From: Micromonospora sp. C31
GTDB lineage: Bacteria; Actinomycetota; Actinomycetes; Mycobacteriales; Micromonosporaceae
Direction: 5' to 3'
Assembly (NCBI RefSeq): GCF_018070575.1
Contig: NZ_JAGPXN010000001.1
Coordinates: 744,001 to 808,000 of the forward strand
Length of the DNA stretch: 64,000 nt
The notes under the pieces are model-generated. The model made no database searches. It was not told the DNA's origin and worked only from the letters and a program-made list of their open reading frames with translations. Each line of letters starts with the position of its first letter. Position 1 is the stretch's first letter. Positions 33,863 through 41,558 of the stretch are shown one piece after another. Made by a program: the position numbers and the translations under genes.

Positions 33863-34485
33863 CACTTCTCCTCTTCGGCCGCGTCGGCGGCCTCACGGAC
33901 CGCACTGCGGGCGGCCTTCTTCTCGGGGGTGTCGGTCGGAGCGGGGGCGGGGCCGGCCTCGGTGACGGCGACCGACTCCAGCACGGCCTCGGTCGGGGTG
34001 CCTGCCGCGGTGGTGGGCCCCGTGGCGGCGAGGTTGGCCAGGTCGGGCGCCGCCTCGACGGGGTCCGGCGTGCCCGCGCCGGAGGTGGCGTCGGACCTGT
34101 CGGCGGGCGTCGCGCCGGTGGCCGCCGCGGTCGCCTCGGCGAGCCGCGCGTTCTCCCGGCGGAACGTCTCGTAGATCTGGGTGAGCGACTGCTTCTGCGC
34201 CATCGTCAGGTCGGGGTCGACGGAGATGGCCGCGAGCACGCCCTGGCCCTCCTTGTCGTCGAGCAGCCCGGCCCGCAGGTACATCGCCGGGGTGGAGACC
34301 CGCAGCGCGCTGGCGAGCTGCTGGAGCACCTCCGCGCTCGGCTTGCGCAGGCCGCGCTCGATCTGACTGAGGTAGGGGTTGCTGACCCCCGCCTGCTCGG
34401 CGAGCTGCCGGAGCGAGATCTTCGCGTTGCGGCGCAGATCGCGAATGAACCCGCCGACGTCGGGAAGGTCCTTACCAGTGGCCAT
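33862..34485 (-). CDS. XRE-family transcriptional regulator (Rv0474-like)
   Basis: A 207-residue protein with an N-terminal helix-turn-helix (ISLRQLAEQAGVSNPYLSQIERG, about residues 23-45) and a further helical region to about residue 125; the last 80 residues are Ala/Thr/Pro-rich and probably disordered. It lies directly before the HbhA-like gene, as Rv0474 does before hbhA. ATG at 34485: TAGCGT (34497-34492) lies 6 nt upstream (leaderless). GCTAAC-type half sites around that promoter suggest autoregulation. Confidence 0.83.
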   Translation of the reverse strand: MATGKDLPDVGGFIRDLRRNAKISLRQLAEQAGVSNPYLSQIERGLRKPSAEVLQQLASALRVSTPAMYLRAGLLDDKEGQGVLAAISVDPDLTMAQKQSLTQIYETFRRENARLAEATAAATGATPADRSDATSGAGTPDPVEAAPDLANLAATGPTTAAGTPTEAVLESVAVTEAGPAPAPTDTPEKKAARSAVREAADAAEEEK

Positions 34486-34493
34486 GGTTCGAC

Positions 34494-34543
34494 GCTAACG
34501 CGCCCTGCTAGCTCCTGCAAGCAAAGTGCTAACCAGAGTTAGC
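34494..34543. promoter_or_regulatory. Cluster of GCTAAC/GCTAGC sites before the XRE gene
   Basis: GCTAAC (34494-34499), the palindrome GCTAGC (34507-34512), and a perfect inverted repeat GCTAAC-4-GTTAGC (34528-34543). They lie in the 112 bp between the XRE gene and the divergent hydrolase gene and overlap the XRE gene -10. Confidence 0.55.
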
Positions 34544-34597
34544 GACGTCTCACTTCACGGTTGCGTCCCCGGTCGCCCGCTGCGTACCTTTTCCGCC

Positions 34598-35395
34598 GTG
34601 ACGAAGATCGAGGTGAACGGCGCCCTGCTCGCGTACGACGACACCGGCAGCGGCACGCCCGTCGTCCTGCTGCACGCCGGCATCGCCGACCGCCGGATGT
34701 GGCGGGAACAGGTCGGCCCGCTGGCCGCGCGGCACCGCGTGATCGCCCTCGACCTGCGCGGCTACGGCGACTCCGAGCTGCCGCCGGCCCCGTTCGCCCA
34801 CCCCGACGACGTGGTCGGGCTGCTCGACGCGCTCGACATCCCCCGGGCCGCCCTGGTCGGCTGCTCGTTCGGCGGCGCCGTGGCGATCGACACCGCGCTG
34901 GCCCACCCGGATCGGGTGGCCGCGCTCGCGCTCCTCGGCACCGCCGTCTCGGGCCACGAGTGGTCCGACGAGACCAACGACCTCTGGGACAGCCTGGTCG
35001 GCGAGGTCGACCCGGAGGACTTCGCCGCCAGCGCCGCCGGTGAGGTGCGGTTCTGGGTGGTCGGCCCGGGCCGCCAGCCCGCCGACGTCGACCCGGAGCT
35101 GCTCGCCTTCGCCCGCGAGATGGACCAGCGGGCGCTCGCCGCCGAGCTGGCGCTCAGCGCGGTCGACGTCGCCGAACTCGACCCGCCCGCGATCGGACGC
35201 CTCCACGAGTTGCGGATGCCCGTCCTGGTCGGCGCCGGCGCCGCCGACGTGCCCGACATCAGCCGGCTCGCCGACCGGATCGCCGCCGAGGCGCCCCACG
35301 CGACCCGAATGCCCGACGTGCCGGACGCCGGCCACCTGCTGCCGCTGGAGCGACCCGCCCCGGTCAACGCCGCCCTGCTCGACTTCCTCCCCTGA
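34598..35395 (+). CDS. Alpha/beta hydrolase
   Basis: A 265-residue hydrolase with the full set: LLHAGIADRRMW (oxyanion hole), VGCSFGGAVAID (nucleophile Ser), the acid near LVGAGAADVPD and the His in VPDAGHLLPLERP. It resembles 3-oxoadipate enol-lactonase-like and haloperoxidase-like hydrolases; the substrate is not evident. GTG at 34598 follows TACCTT (34585-34590) by 7 nt, so the mRNA is probably leaderless. Confidence 0.84.
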   Translation: MTKIEVNGALLAYDDTGSGTPVVLLHAGIADRRMWREQVGPLAARHRVIALDLRGYGDSELPPAPFAHPDDVVGLLDALDIPRAALVGCSFGGAVAIDTALAHPDRVAALALLGTAVSGHEWSDETNDLWDSLVGEVDPEDFAASAAGEVRFWVVGPGRQPADVDPELLAFAREMDQRALAAELALSAVDVAELDPPAIGRLHELRMPVLVGAGAADVPDISRLADRIAAEAPHATRMPDVPDAGHLLPLERPAPVNAALLDFLP

Positions 35396-35447
35396 CGCCC
35401 CGACGCCCCGACCGAACGGCACCGCAGCGGCGGCCGGGGCGGGGCGG

Positions 35448-36407
35448 CTACCAGAGGGAGCGCACGGCGCCGACCGGCAGGCCGCCGCCGAACAGTGGCA
35501 GCTCGGCGTACTCGGCCAGCACCGGGGCGTCCAGCCCGAGCCGGCGCAGGGCGGAGACCAGCACCGGCATCCGGGCGCGGCCCGCGCCGTCGTCGATCTT
35601 GAGGGCGACCGCGCCGACGTTGGGCACCGCCACGGCGACCACGCCCTCGGCACCGACCTTGGCGAGCAGCCCGGGAAGCCCGCGCATGAGCCGGCTGTCC
35701 TCGGCCCGCGTGCCGCCGACCAGGTCCGGGTGCGCGCGCATCGCGTCGGCCACCGTCCGCGGCGGGGAGCCGGGCTCCGCCGAGACGAGCCGGAGGTACG
35801 CCCCGGCCAGGCCGGTCAGCGAGACGGCGAGCACCGGGGCGCCGCAGCCGTCCACCCCGACCGCCGCCGCCTGCTCGCCGGTGAACTCCTCCACCGCGTC
35901 CCGCAGTCGCCGCTGCAACGGGTGCTCCGGACGCCAGTAGCCCTCCAGCGGCCAGCCGGCGGCCAGGCAGGTCAGCAGCATCCCGCCGTGCTTGCCGGAA
36001 CAGTTCATCTGCGTACGGGTGGGGCCGCCGCCGGCCCGCAGCACGGCCGCCCGGGCCTCGTCGCCCACAGGCAGGTCCGGCGGGCAGCGCAGGGCCGACT
36101 CGTCCAGCCCGGCGCGGGCCAGCAGCGCGCCCACCCGGGCCAGGTGGAATTCCTCCCCCGCGTGGCTGGCCGAAACCAGCGCGACGTCGGCGGAATCGGC
36201 CAACGACAGCCCGGCGCGGAGCATTCCGACCGTCTGCATCGGCTTGTTGGACGAGCGCGGGAAGACCGGGGAGGTCACGTCCCCGACACCGGCCACCGTC
36301 GCGCCGGTGGCGTCGAGCACCACCACCGAACCCCGGTGCACGCCCTCGACGAACCCCGACCGGACCACCTCGGCGAGCGGCGCGCCGCCCTCGTACGTCT
36401 TTCCCAC
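35448..36407 (-). CDS. L-asparaginase II (Rhizobium-type)
   Basis: A 319-residue enzyme of the PF06089 family, unrelated to E. coli asparaginases. The family blocks are present: RSSNKPMQTVGMLRAG, SASHAGEEFHLARV, NCSGKHGGMLLTC and VDGCGAPVLAVSL. It would hydrolyse asparagine to aspartate and ammonia in the cytoplasm. GTG at 36407 (protein start VGKTYEGG) is chosen because TACCGT (36420-36415) lies 7 nt upstream; a GTG at 36470 is the longer alternative. Confidence 0.86.
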   Translation of the reverse strand: MGKTYEGGAPLAEVVRSGFVEGVHRGSVVVLDATGATVAGVGDVTSPVFPRSSNKPMQTVGMLRAGLSLADSADVALVSASHAGEEFHLARVGALLARAGLDESALRCPPDLPVGDEARAAVLRAGGGPTRTQMNCSGKHGGMLLTCLAAGWPLEGYWRPEHPLQRRLRDAVEEFTGEQAAAVGVDGCGAPVLAVSLTGLAGAYLRLVSAEPGSPPRTVADAMRAHPDLVGGTRAEDSRLMRGLPGLLAKVGAEGVVAVAVPNVGAVALKIDDGAGRARMPVLVSALRRLGLDAPVLAEYAELPLFGGGLPVGAVRSLW

Positions 36408-36503
36408 AGGCTGGACGGTACCGGCACCGCCGGCCGCGCCCGACGGGCGGGTGAACAGGCCGTTGACCACCCGGTGTACAGCAGTGCCGGCCCGGATCGC
36501 CGC

Positions 36504-37346
36504 TTACCGCCCGGCGGCGGGCACGCCGAGCATCCCGCGCGCCTCGGCGGTGGTCAGCGGCGGCCGCTGGGCGAGCTGGGCGAAGCCGACCGCCCGGGCG
36601 ACGAGCTGCATGTTGGACTCGACCGGACGGCCCTTGGCGTAGGTCACCGTGTCCTCCATGCCGACCCGCAGGTGCCCGCCGGCCGAGAGCGAGGCCAGCA
36701 TGACCGGGATCGTGCTGCGGCCGATGCCGGTGGCCGAGAAGGTGGCGCCCCCGGGCAGGTCGCGCAGCGCCTGGTGGGCGGCGACCAGCGTCGCCGTGGT
36801 GCCCGGCATGCCACCCGGCACGCCCATCACGAAGTCGACGTGCACGTGCCCGCCGGCCGGCAGGCCGTACTTGCCGAGCAGCCGTTGCAGGGCGGTCAGG
36901 TGGCCGAGGTCGAAGATCTCGTACTCGGGCACGATGCCGCGCTCCTGCATCCGGGTGTGCAGGTCGACGATGAACTCCCAGCGGTTGAGGAAGACGTCGT
37001 CGCCGAAGTTGAGCGTGCCCATCGTGCACGAGGCCATGTCCGGCCCGGCGTCGAGCACCGCGAGCCGGTCGGCCTCCGGGTCGGTCACCGCTCCGCCGGA
37101 GGAGAGCTGCACGATCAGGTCGGTGCCCTCCCGCAGCGCCGCCACCGTCTCCCGCAGCCGGCCCCGGTCCAGGGTGGGCCTCGCCTCGTCGTCGCGGATG
37201 TGGACGTGGATCACGGCGGCGCCGAGCGCCTCGCACTCCTTGGCGGTGAGCAGCAGCTCGTCGAGAGTCACCGGCAGCGCCGGCACCTCGGCCTTGGCCG
37301 ACTCCGCGCCGGTGGGGGCAACCGTGATCAACGTCCCTGTCGTCAT
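36504..37346 (-). CDS. Beta-keto acid cleavage enzyme (BKACE, DUF849)
   Basis: A 280-residue TIM-barrel protein. Members condense a beta-keto acid with acetyl-CoA and split it (Kce in lysine breakdown is the type example). The zinc His pair HVHIRD is present near residue 48, with QLSSGGAVTD and TMGTLNFG as later blocks. The substrate here is unknown, and no other genes of a catabolic pathway are adjacent. ATG at 37346 with TAGGAT (37358-37353) 6 nt upstream (leaderless). Confidence 0.85.
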   Translation of the reverse strand: MTTGTLITVAPTGAESAKAEVPALPVTLDELLLTAKECEALGAAVIHVHIRDDEARPTLDRGRLRETVAALREGTDLIVQLSSGGAVTDPEADRLAVLDAGPDMASCTMGTLNFGDDVFLNRWEFIVDLHTRMQERGIVPEYEIFDLGHLTALQRLLGKYGLPAGGHVHVDFVMGVPGGMPGTTATLVAAHQALRDLPGGATFSATGIGRSTIPVMLASLSAGGHLRVGMEDTVTYAKGRPVESNMQLVARAVGFAQLAQRPPLTTAEARGMLGVPAAGR

Positions 37347-37395
37347 GCCCGGATCCTAGACGCCCCGGTCAGACCGTTCGACGCCCCCGACCAGA

Positions 37396-37453
37396 CGTTA
37401 GGAAGGGCCCCTTCCTATACCGCAGGCGTTAGGAAGGGGCCCTTCCTTACACC
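37396..37453. repeat. Palindromic repeat, copy 3
   Basis: GTTAGGAAGGGCCCCTTCCTA on the left and TTAGGAAGGGGCCCTTCCTTACACC on the right; the centre (TACCGCAGGC) differs from the other copies and the left outer GGTGTAA end is replaced by CGTTA. The TAA stop codon of ygfZ (37449-37447) is part of the repeat. Confidence 0.9.
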
Positions 37454-38559
37454 GGGTCGATCGCGGCGGCGGACTCCCCGACCAGGAGTCGGGCGTCGTC
37501 GGCGACGTTGCGCTTTACCACGGCCAGGGCGACCTGGCCCAGCTCGTGGTGGTGCACGGCCGTGCCGACGAAGCCGACGGCCCGGCCGTCGAGGGTCACC
37601 GGCGTGCCGGCGGCCGGCGGCTGGTCGGTGGTCACCCCGTCCAGGTGCAGGAGTACGAGCCGACGCGGCGGCCGACCCATGTTGTGCACCCGGGCCACGG
37701 TCTCCTGGCCCCGGTAGCAACCCTTGTCGAGGTGCACGGCCGGGGCGACCAGATCCACCTCGGCCGGGATGCTCCGGTGGTCGGTGTCCACCCCGACCCG
37801 CACCCGCCGGGCGGCCACCCGCACCGCCTCGTACGCCCACAGCCCCGCGACCGGCACCCCGGTGCCCCGCAACCGGGTGACCACCTGCTCCATCGCGCCC
37901 CGGGGCACCAGCAGGTCCACGCCGAGCGGGCCACGGCGCGCCCAGCCGCCCACGGGCAGCGGTCGCACGTCGTACAACGCGGTCGGCCGCGGCGGCAGCT
38001 CGCCGGAACGGAACTTCGGGCCCGGCACCGCGACCACGTCGGGCGCGGCCAGCCCGGTCACGCCGAGCGTCTCCGCCGCGGCCGGCGCCTCCGGCCCGAC
38101 CAGCGACAGCAGCGCGTGATCGGCGGTCACGTCGCGCGGCTCGACCTTGCTGAAGAACCGCATCCGCTCCAGGTACGACAGCAGCCCCCCGGTGGCGCCC
38201 GGCTCGGTGTCGAGCCAGGTGGTGACGCCGTCCTCGGCGACCATGGCGTGCTGCTCGACGTGCCCGTGCGGGGAGAGCACCAGCAGTTCGGTGCCCTGAC
38301 CGGCGCCGAGCTGGGCCAGGTGCTGGCTGGTGAGGGTGTGCAGCCAGCCGATCCGCTCCTCGCCCGGCACCGCGACGACGCCCCGGTGCGACCGGTCGAC
38401 CAGGCCGACCGCCGTGTCGAGGGTGCGCTGCTCGCGCATCGGGTCGCCGTAGTGCGCCGCCACGCCCCGCACGCCGGCCGCGGCGTGCGCCGGCTCGGGC
38501 TGGTCCCGGCTGGCCTCGTCGATGCTCTCGACGCTCACCGCGCCCGCGATGTCGATCAT
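37447..38559 (-). CDS. ygfZ: YgfZ-like folate-dependent protein
   Basis: A 370-residue member of the aminomethyltransferase (GcvT-like) family. The diagnostic KGCYRGQE motif (about residue 286) with its Cys is present, followed by VARVHNMGRPPRRL. YgfZ supports iron-sulfur cluster enzymes such as MiaB using tetrahydrofolate. ATG at 38559 overlaps the fur stop codon (ATGA). Its stop codon is supplied by a palindromic repeat that abuts the gene. Confidence 0.85.
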   Translation of the reverse strand: MIDIAGAVSVESIDEASRDQPEPAHAAAGVRGVAAHYGDPMREQRTLDTAVGLVDRSHRGVVAVPGEERIGWLHTLTSQHLAQLGAGQGTELLVLSPHGHVEQHAMVAEDGVTTWLDTEPGATGGLLSYLERMRFFSKVEPRDVTADHALLSLVGPEAPAAAETLGVTGLAAPDVVAVPGPKFRSGELPPRPTALYDVRPLPVGGWARRGPLGVDLLVPRGAMEQVVTRLRGTGVPVAGLWAYEAVRVAARRVRVGVDTDHRSIPAEVDLVAPAVHLDKGCYRGQETVARVHNMGRPPRRLVLLHLDGVTTDQPPAAGTPVTLDGRAVGFVGTAVHHHELGQVALAVVKRNVADDARLLVGESAAAIDPV

Positions 38560-38984
38560 TTCCGGTCCCCGTTCTCGCAGCGGACGCAGACGCCGAAGAA
38601 CGAGACGTGGCCGATGTCCACCCGGAACCCGCGCTGGCTCGCCAACTCGTCGGTCAGCGGGCGCAGCAGCTCCGGATCGATCTCGTCGATCGCGCCGCAG
38701 TCCCGGCAGACCAGGTGGACGTGCTGGTCCTCGCCGGCCGCGTGGTAGGTCGGCGAGCCGTGCGAGAGGTGGGTGTGGGTGACCAGGCCGAGCCGTTCCA
38801 GCAGCTCCAGCGTGCGGTAGATGGTGGTGATGTTGACCCCTGCGGCCACCTCCCGGACGGCTGTGTGCACCTGCTCCGGGGTGGCGTGCCCCAGGTTCAG
38901 CACGGCCTGGAGGATCAACTGCCGTTGCGCCGTCAGCCGCAGCCCACGGGCGCGGAGCATTTCCGCAAGGGAGGATTCGGACAC
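38556..38984 (-). CDS. Fur-family metal-responsive repressor
   Basis: A 142-residue Fur protein: winged helix (LTAQRQLILQAVL, NITTIYRTLELLERLGLV), the His cluster QHVHLVCRDCG and the structural zinc Cys pairs CRDC and CVRC near the C-terminus. The metal (iron, zinc or peroxide sensing) cannot be told from the sequence alone. GTG at 38984 with TATGAT 6 nt upstream, a near-consensus -10 for a leaderless mRNA. It is co-transcribed with ygfZ, with a 4-nt overlap. Confidence 0.87.
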   Translation of the reverse strand: MSESSLAEMLRARGLRLTAQRQLILQAVLNLGHATPEQVHTAVREVAAGVNITTIYRTLELLERLGLVTHTHLSHGSPTYHAAGEDQHVHLVCRDCGAIDEIDPELLRPLTDELASQRGFRVDIGHVSFFGVCVRCENGDRK

Positions 38985-39053
38985 CGTCCGATCATAGTTC
39001 GCCCCGCCGCGCCCGCCGCCGGTGTCGACCGTCCGCCGCTAGGCTCGGCGGTC

Positions 39054-39902
39054 ATGGTGGCGTCGAGGATCGCCGTGCCGGGGCGCGGGCTGGTGCCACC
39101 CGGGGAGCCGGTGCTGCGCGCCGACGACCGGGGCGTGCTGCACGGTGACGGGCTCTTCGAGACCATGCACCTGCGGGGCGGGCGGCCGTGGCTGCGCGAC
39201 GCGCACCTGGCCCGGCTGGCCCGGGCGGCGGCGGCCGTCGACCTGGCGCTGCCCCCCGCCGAGGTGCTGGTCGAGCTGCTGGACACCGTCCGCGCCGGCT
39301 GGCCCGCCGAGGTGGAGGGGGCGCTGCGGCTGGTCTGCACCCGGGGCCCGGAGGACGGCGGGCCGCCCACCGTCTACGCGACGCTGGCCGAGGTGCCGGC
39401 GTCGGCCCGGGCGGCCCGCCGCGACGGCGTCACCGTGGCGACCCTGCCGCTCGGCGTCGCGGCGCGGGCCCGCGCCGAACTCGACTGGCTGCCGGCCGGA
39501 ATCAAGTCCACCTCGTACGCGGTGAGCACCGCCGCCCGCCGCTGGGCCGCCCGTGCGGGCGTGGACGACGCGCTGTGGGTCTCCTCCGACGGGTACGCGC
39601 TGGAGGGGCCCACGGCCAACCTGGTCTGGCTGACCGGCGACACCCTCCGCGCGGTGCCCGCCGCCGGGACCGGCATCCTGCCCGGGGTGACCGCCGGCTG
39701 GCTCCTCGCGCACGCCCACGAGCTGGGCCTGTGCGCCGAGGAGCGGCTGGTCACCCCGGCGGAGCTGCGTACCGCCGACGGCGTCTGGCTCAGCTCGTCC
39801 GTGCGCGGCCTCGCCGAGATCCGCACCTTGGACGGTGTCGGGCTGCGCCGTTGCGCGCGCACGCCCGCCCTCCAGGCGCTGCTGGCCTTCCCCGGCCCCT
39901 GA
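39054..39902 (+). CDS. pabC: Class IV aminotransferase, probable 4-amino-4-deoxychorismate lyase
   Basis: A 282-residue PLP enzyme. DDRGVLHGDGLFETM opens the fold, the Lys in WLPAGIKSTSYA binds PLP, and ALEGPTANLVWL and TGILPGVTAGWLL bind its phosphate. This pattern fits aminodeoxychorismate lyase (p-aminobenzoate and folate synthesis) better than branched-chain or D-amino acid aminotransferase, but the choice is not certain. ATG at 39054 with TAGGCT (39040-39045) 8 nt upstream. A folate link with neighbouring ygfZ is plausible. Confidence 0.75.
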   Translation: MVASRIAVPGRGLVPPGEPVLRADDRGVLHGDGLFETMHLRGGRPWLRDAHLARLARAAAAVDLALPPAEVLVELLDTVRAGWPAEVEGALRLVCTRGPEDGGPPTVYATLAEVPASARAARRDGVTVATLPLGVAARARAELDWLPAGIKSTSYAVSTAARRWAARAGVDDALWVSSDGYALEGPTANLVWLTGDTLRAVPAAGTGILPGVTAGWLLAHAHELGLCAEERLVTPAELRTADGVWLSSSVRGLAEIRTLDGVGLRRCARTPALQALLAFPGP

Positions 39903-39917
39903 CCTTCGACAGGAGGG

Positions 39918-40511
39918 TCAGCCCGCCACCCGGGTGAGGCGCGCGGAGAGGTGCGGGGAGAGCGGGTGGCCCACGGCCGCCATCTCCTGGGCGTAGAGCA
40001 GGGCGCCCTCGACGATGCCGAAGAGGCGGTGGCCCGCCGTGACCTCCTTGGCGGTCGAGGTGCGGACCACCGCGTCGGTGACGAACTCGATCTGGGTGCC
40101 CTTGCGCTTGCCGATGTGCAGCTCCATCACCCCGGTGGGGACGGTCATCAGCGCTTCCAGCTCGTCGGTGGCGCGGTCGCCGTCCATCACCGGCCGCCAC
40201 CAGCCGACCTCGCGGCCCGCCGGGCGGACCGGGTGGCTCTGCTCGTCGAGCAGCCACGCGCGCGACTCGTAGAACAGGAACGGCCGGCCGTCGTGGCTGA
40301 TCCGGATCTCCTGCGCGAAGTCGAAGTCCTCGATGCTGGGGAAACCGCCCCGGCCCCGGCCGCGCCACACCCCGACGTACGGCAGCAGCCCGTCCAGCGT
40401 GGGGTGCAGCTTCGGGCCGACACGCAGGTCGTGGCTCTCCTCGTAGGGGTACGGGTCGGCCGGCGGCGCGTTCAGCCACGGCGGCGGCTGCAGGGGGTTC
40501 TCGTCGCTCAC
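39918..40511 (-). CDS. Nitrobindin-like FABP family (DUF1794) protein
   Basis: A 197-residue ten-stranded barrel protein. GVWRGRGRGGFPSIEDFDFAQE is the family signature and the C-terminal SPHLSARLTRV replaces the region carrying the heme-binding His of nitrobindins; the His at HPLSPHLSARL may serve. Known members bind ferric heme and turn over peroxynitrite. GTG at 40511 is overlapped by the stop codon of a mini-ORF, and GAGGAAGGTGGCC lies just upstream. It ends a chain of overlapping reading frames starting at 40733. Confidence 0.82.
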   Translation of the reverse strand: MSDENPLQPPPWLNAPPADPYPYEESHDLRVGPKLHPTLDGLLPYVGVWRGRGRGGFPSIEDFDFAQEIRISHDGRPFLFYESRAWLLDEQSHPVRPAGREVGWWRPVMDGDRATDELEALMTVPTGVMELHIGKRKGTQIEFVTDAVVRTSTAKEVTAGHRLFGIVEGALLYAQEMAAVGHPLSPHLSARLTRVAG

Positions 40512-40573
40512 CGGGCCACCTTCCTCGTTCGCGACTGCGGGGCTCGCAAACCCGGCTCACTCCTCACGCTCAC
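40508..40573 (-). other. Mini-ORF of 21 codons, proximal cassette
   Basis: GTG at 40573 to TGA at 40508 encodes VSVRSEPGLRAPQSRT plus RKVAR. Its TGA overlaps the nitrobindin GTG (GTGA), and its own GTG overlaps the stop of the distal mini-ORF. Translation is inferred only from these overlaps and the upstream purine-rich sequence. Confidence 0.4.
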
Positions 40574-40632
40574 CAGGCCACCTTCGTTCGCGACTGCGGG
40601 GCTCGCAAACCCGGCTCACTCCTCACGCTCAC
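40570..40632 (-). other. Mini-ORF of 20 codons, distal cassette
   Basis: GTG at 40632 to TGA at 40570 encodes VSVRSEPGLRAPQSRT plus KVAW, nearly identical to the proximal cassette peptide. Its start overlaps the stop codon of the 34-residue membrane protein gene by 4 nt and its stop overlaps the next mini-ORF start. Confidence 0.4.
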
Positions 40633-40733
40633 CAGTTACCTCTCGATATGCGTACGGCCAGGTAGACCAGGCCACCGGCGAGCGCGCCCAGACCGGCGAC
40701 CAGCAGGCTGACGAACCCGATCTCGGTAACCAT
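40629..40733 (-). CDS. 34-residue single-span membrane protein
   Basis: ATG at 40733 opens a 34-codon frame with one strongly hydrophobic helix (residues about 5-28, IGFVSLLVAGLGALAGGLVY) and a basic end, ISRGNW. TAGGAT (40746-40741) lies 7 nt upstream, predicting a leaderless mRNA starting at this ATG. It is the first gene of a chain of overlapping frames that leads to the nitrobindin-like gene. No function known; a small membrane regulator or stabiliser is possible. Confidence 0.65.
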   Translation of the reverse strand: MVTEIGFVSLLVAGLGALAGGLVYLAVRISRGNW

Positions 40734-40740
40734 CGTGACC

Positions 40741-40750
40741 ATCCTATGCT
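40741..40750. promoter_or_regulatory. Bidirectional -10 element serving two leaderless genes
   Basis: Plus strand TATGCT (40745-40750) and minus strand TAGGAT (40746-40741) overlap by 2 bp. Each is exactly 7 bp from an ATG (40758 plus, 40733 minus), so only 24 bp separate the two start codons. Confidence 0.7.
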
Positions 40751-40757
40751 GGGCCCC

Positions 40758-41120
40758 ATGGCCCGCTCTCTCGTCGTCAAGGCCACCGCCGGCGCGGACG
40801 CCCCGGAGCGGTGCGCCCAGGCATTCACCGTCGCCGCCACCGCGGCCGCCGCGGGGGTGCACGTGTCGCTCTGGCTGACCGGGGAGTCCACCTGGTTCGC
40901 GGTGCCCGGCCGGGCGCAGGAGTTCGAACTGCCGCACTCGGCCCCGCTGGCCGAACTGCTGCACGTGATCCTCACCACCGGCACGGTGACCGCCTGCACC
41001 CAGTGCGCCGCCCGGCGGGACATCGGGCCGGACGACGTGCTGCCGGGCGTCCGGATCGCCGGCGCCGCGGTCTTCGTCGAGGAGGCGATGGCCGAGGGGG
41101 CCCAGGCCCTGGTCTACTGA
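40758..41120 (+). CDS. DsrE family protein
   Basis: A 120-residue single-domain DsrE/F-like protein (ARSLVVKATAGADAPERCAQ, THE end GAAVFVEEAMAEGAQALVY). Family members carry or bind sulfur, often on a conserved Cys; here ACTQCAARRDIG holds two Cys near residue 78. Function in actinomycetes is unknown. ATG at 40758 with TATGCT 7 nt upstream (leaderless). Confidence 0.78.
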   Translation: MARSLVVKATAGADAPERCAQAFTVAATAAAAGVHVSLWLTGESTWFAVPGRAQEFELPHSAPLAELLHVILTTGTVTACTQCAARRDIGPDDVLPGVRIAGAAVFVEEAMAEGAQALVY

Positions 41121-41174
41121 CGGACGCCCGCCGATACCGACCCGACACGTCAGGCAAATGCCTACGATTCGGGT

Positions 41175-41558
41175 GTGACCGAGGCGACGGAGCGATTCTT
41201 CGCATCACTGCCGGCGCGCGCCCCGGCGGTGCTGCGCAGCCCGGTCAGCGGGACCCTGCAGATCGACCTCTCGCGCGACAGCAGCAGGACGGTGCACTGG
41301 CTGGTCCGCCTTCGGCCGGGGGCGATCGAGGTGAGCCGCAACCGAGGCCCGGCCGACGCGATCTGGTACACCAGCGAGGAGATGTTCGACCGGCTCGTCA
41401 CCGGCCGGGCCCAGGCGATCTCGTCGGTGCTGCGCAACGAGAGCAGTTTCAGCGGCGACGTGGTGCTCTTCCTGCTGTTCCGGAAGTTCTTCCCCGACCC
41501 GCCCGGCACCCACGACCCCCGCGAGGCCGCGCGCACACAGCTCGGGCGGCTGCCGTGA
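41175..41558 (+). CDS. SCP2 sterol-carrier domain protein
   Basis: A 127-residue single SCP2-like domain: TLQIDLSRDSSRTVHWLVRL and SEEMFDRLVTGRAQAISSVLRNE (the helix that closes the lipid pocket). Such domains bind lipids or hydrophobic ligands. GTG at 41175 with TACGAT (41163-41168) 6 nt upstream. The next gene's GTG overlaps its stop codon, so the SCP2 protein and the debranching-type glycosidase are translated together, an unusual pairing. Confidence 0.78.
   Translation: MTEATERFFASLPARAPAVLRSPVSGTLQIDLSRDSSRTVHWLVRLRPGAIEVSRNRGPADAIWYTSEEMFDRLVTGRAQAISSVLRNESSFSGDVVLFLLFRKFFPDPPGTHDPREAARTQLGRLP

Larger units (their letters stand above)
40508..40634. repeat. Tandem duplication of a 49-bp initiation-region cassette (59-bp period)
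   Basis: Identical 49-bp units lie at 40527-40575 and 40586-40634, with period 59. On the minus strand each unit begins at GGTGAGCGTGAGGAGTGAGC, and the nitrobindin gene itself starts with the same GGTGAGCG, as a third partial unit. Each unit therefore carries a GTG start plus an upstream GAAGGTGGCC. Confidence 0.88.
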
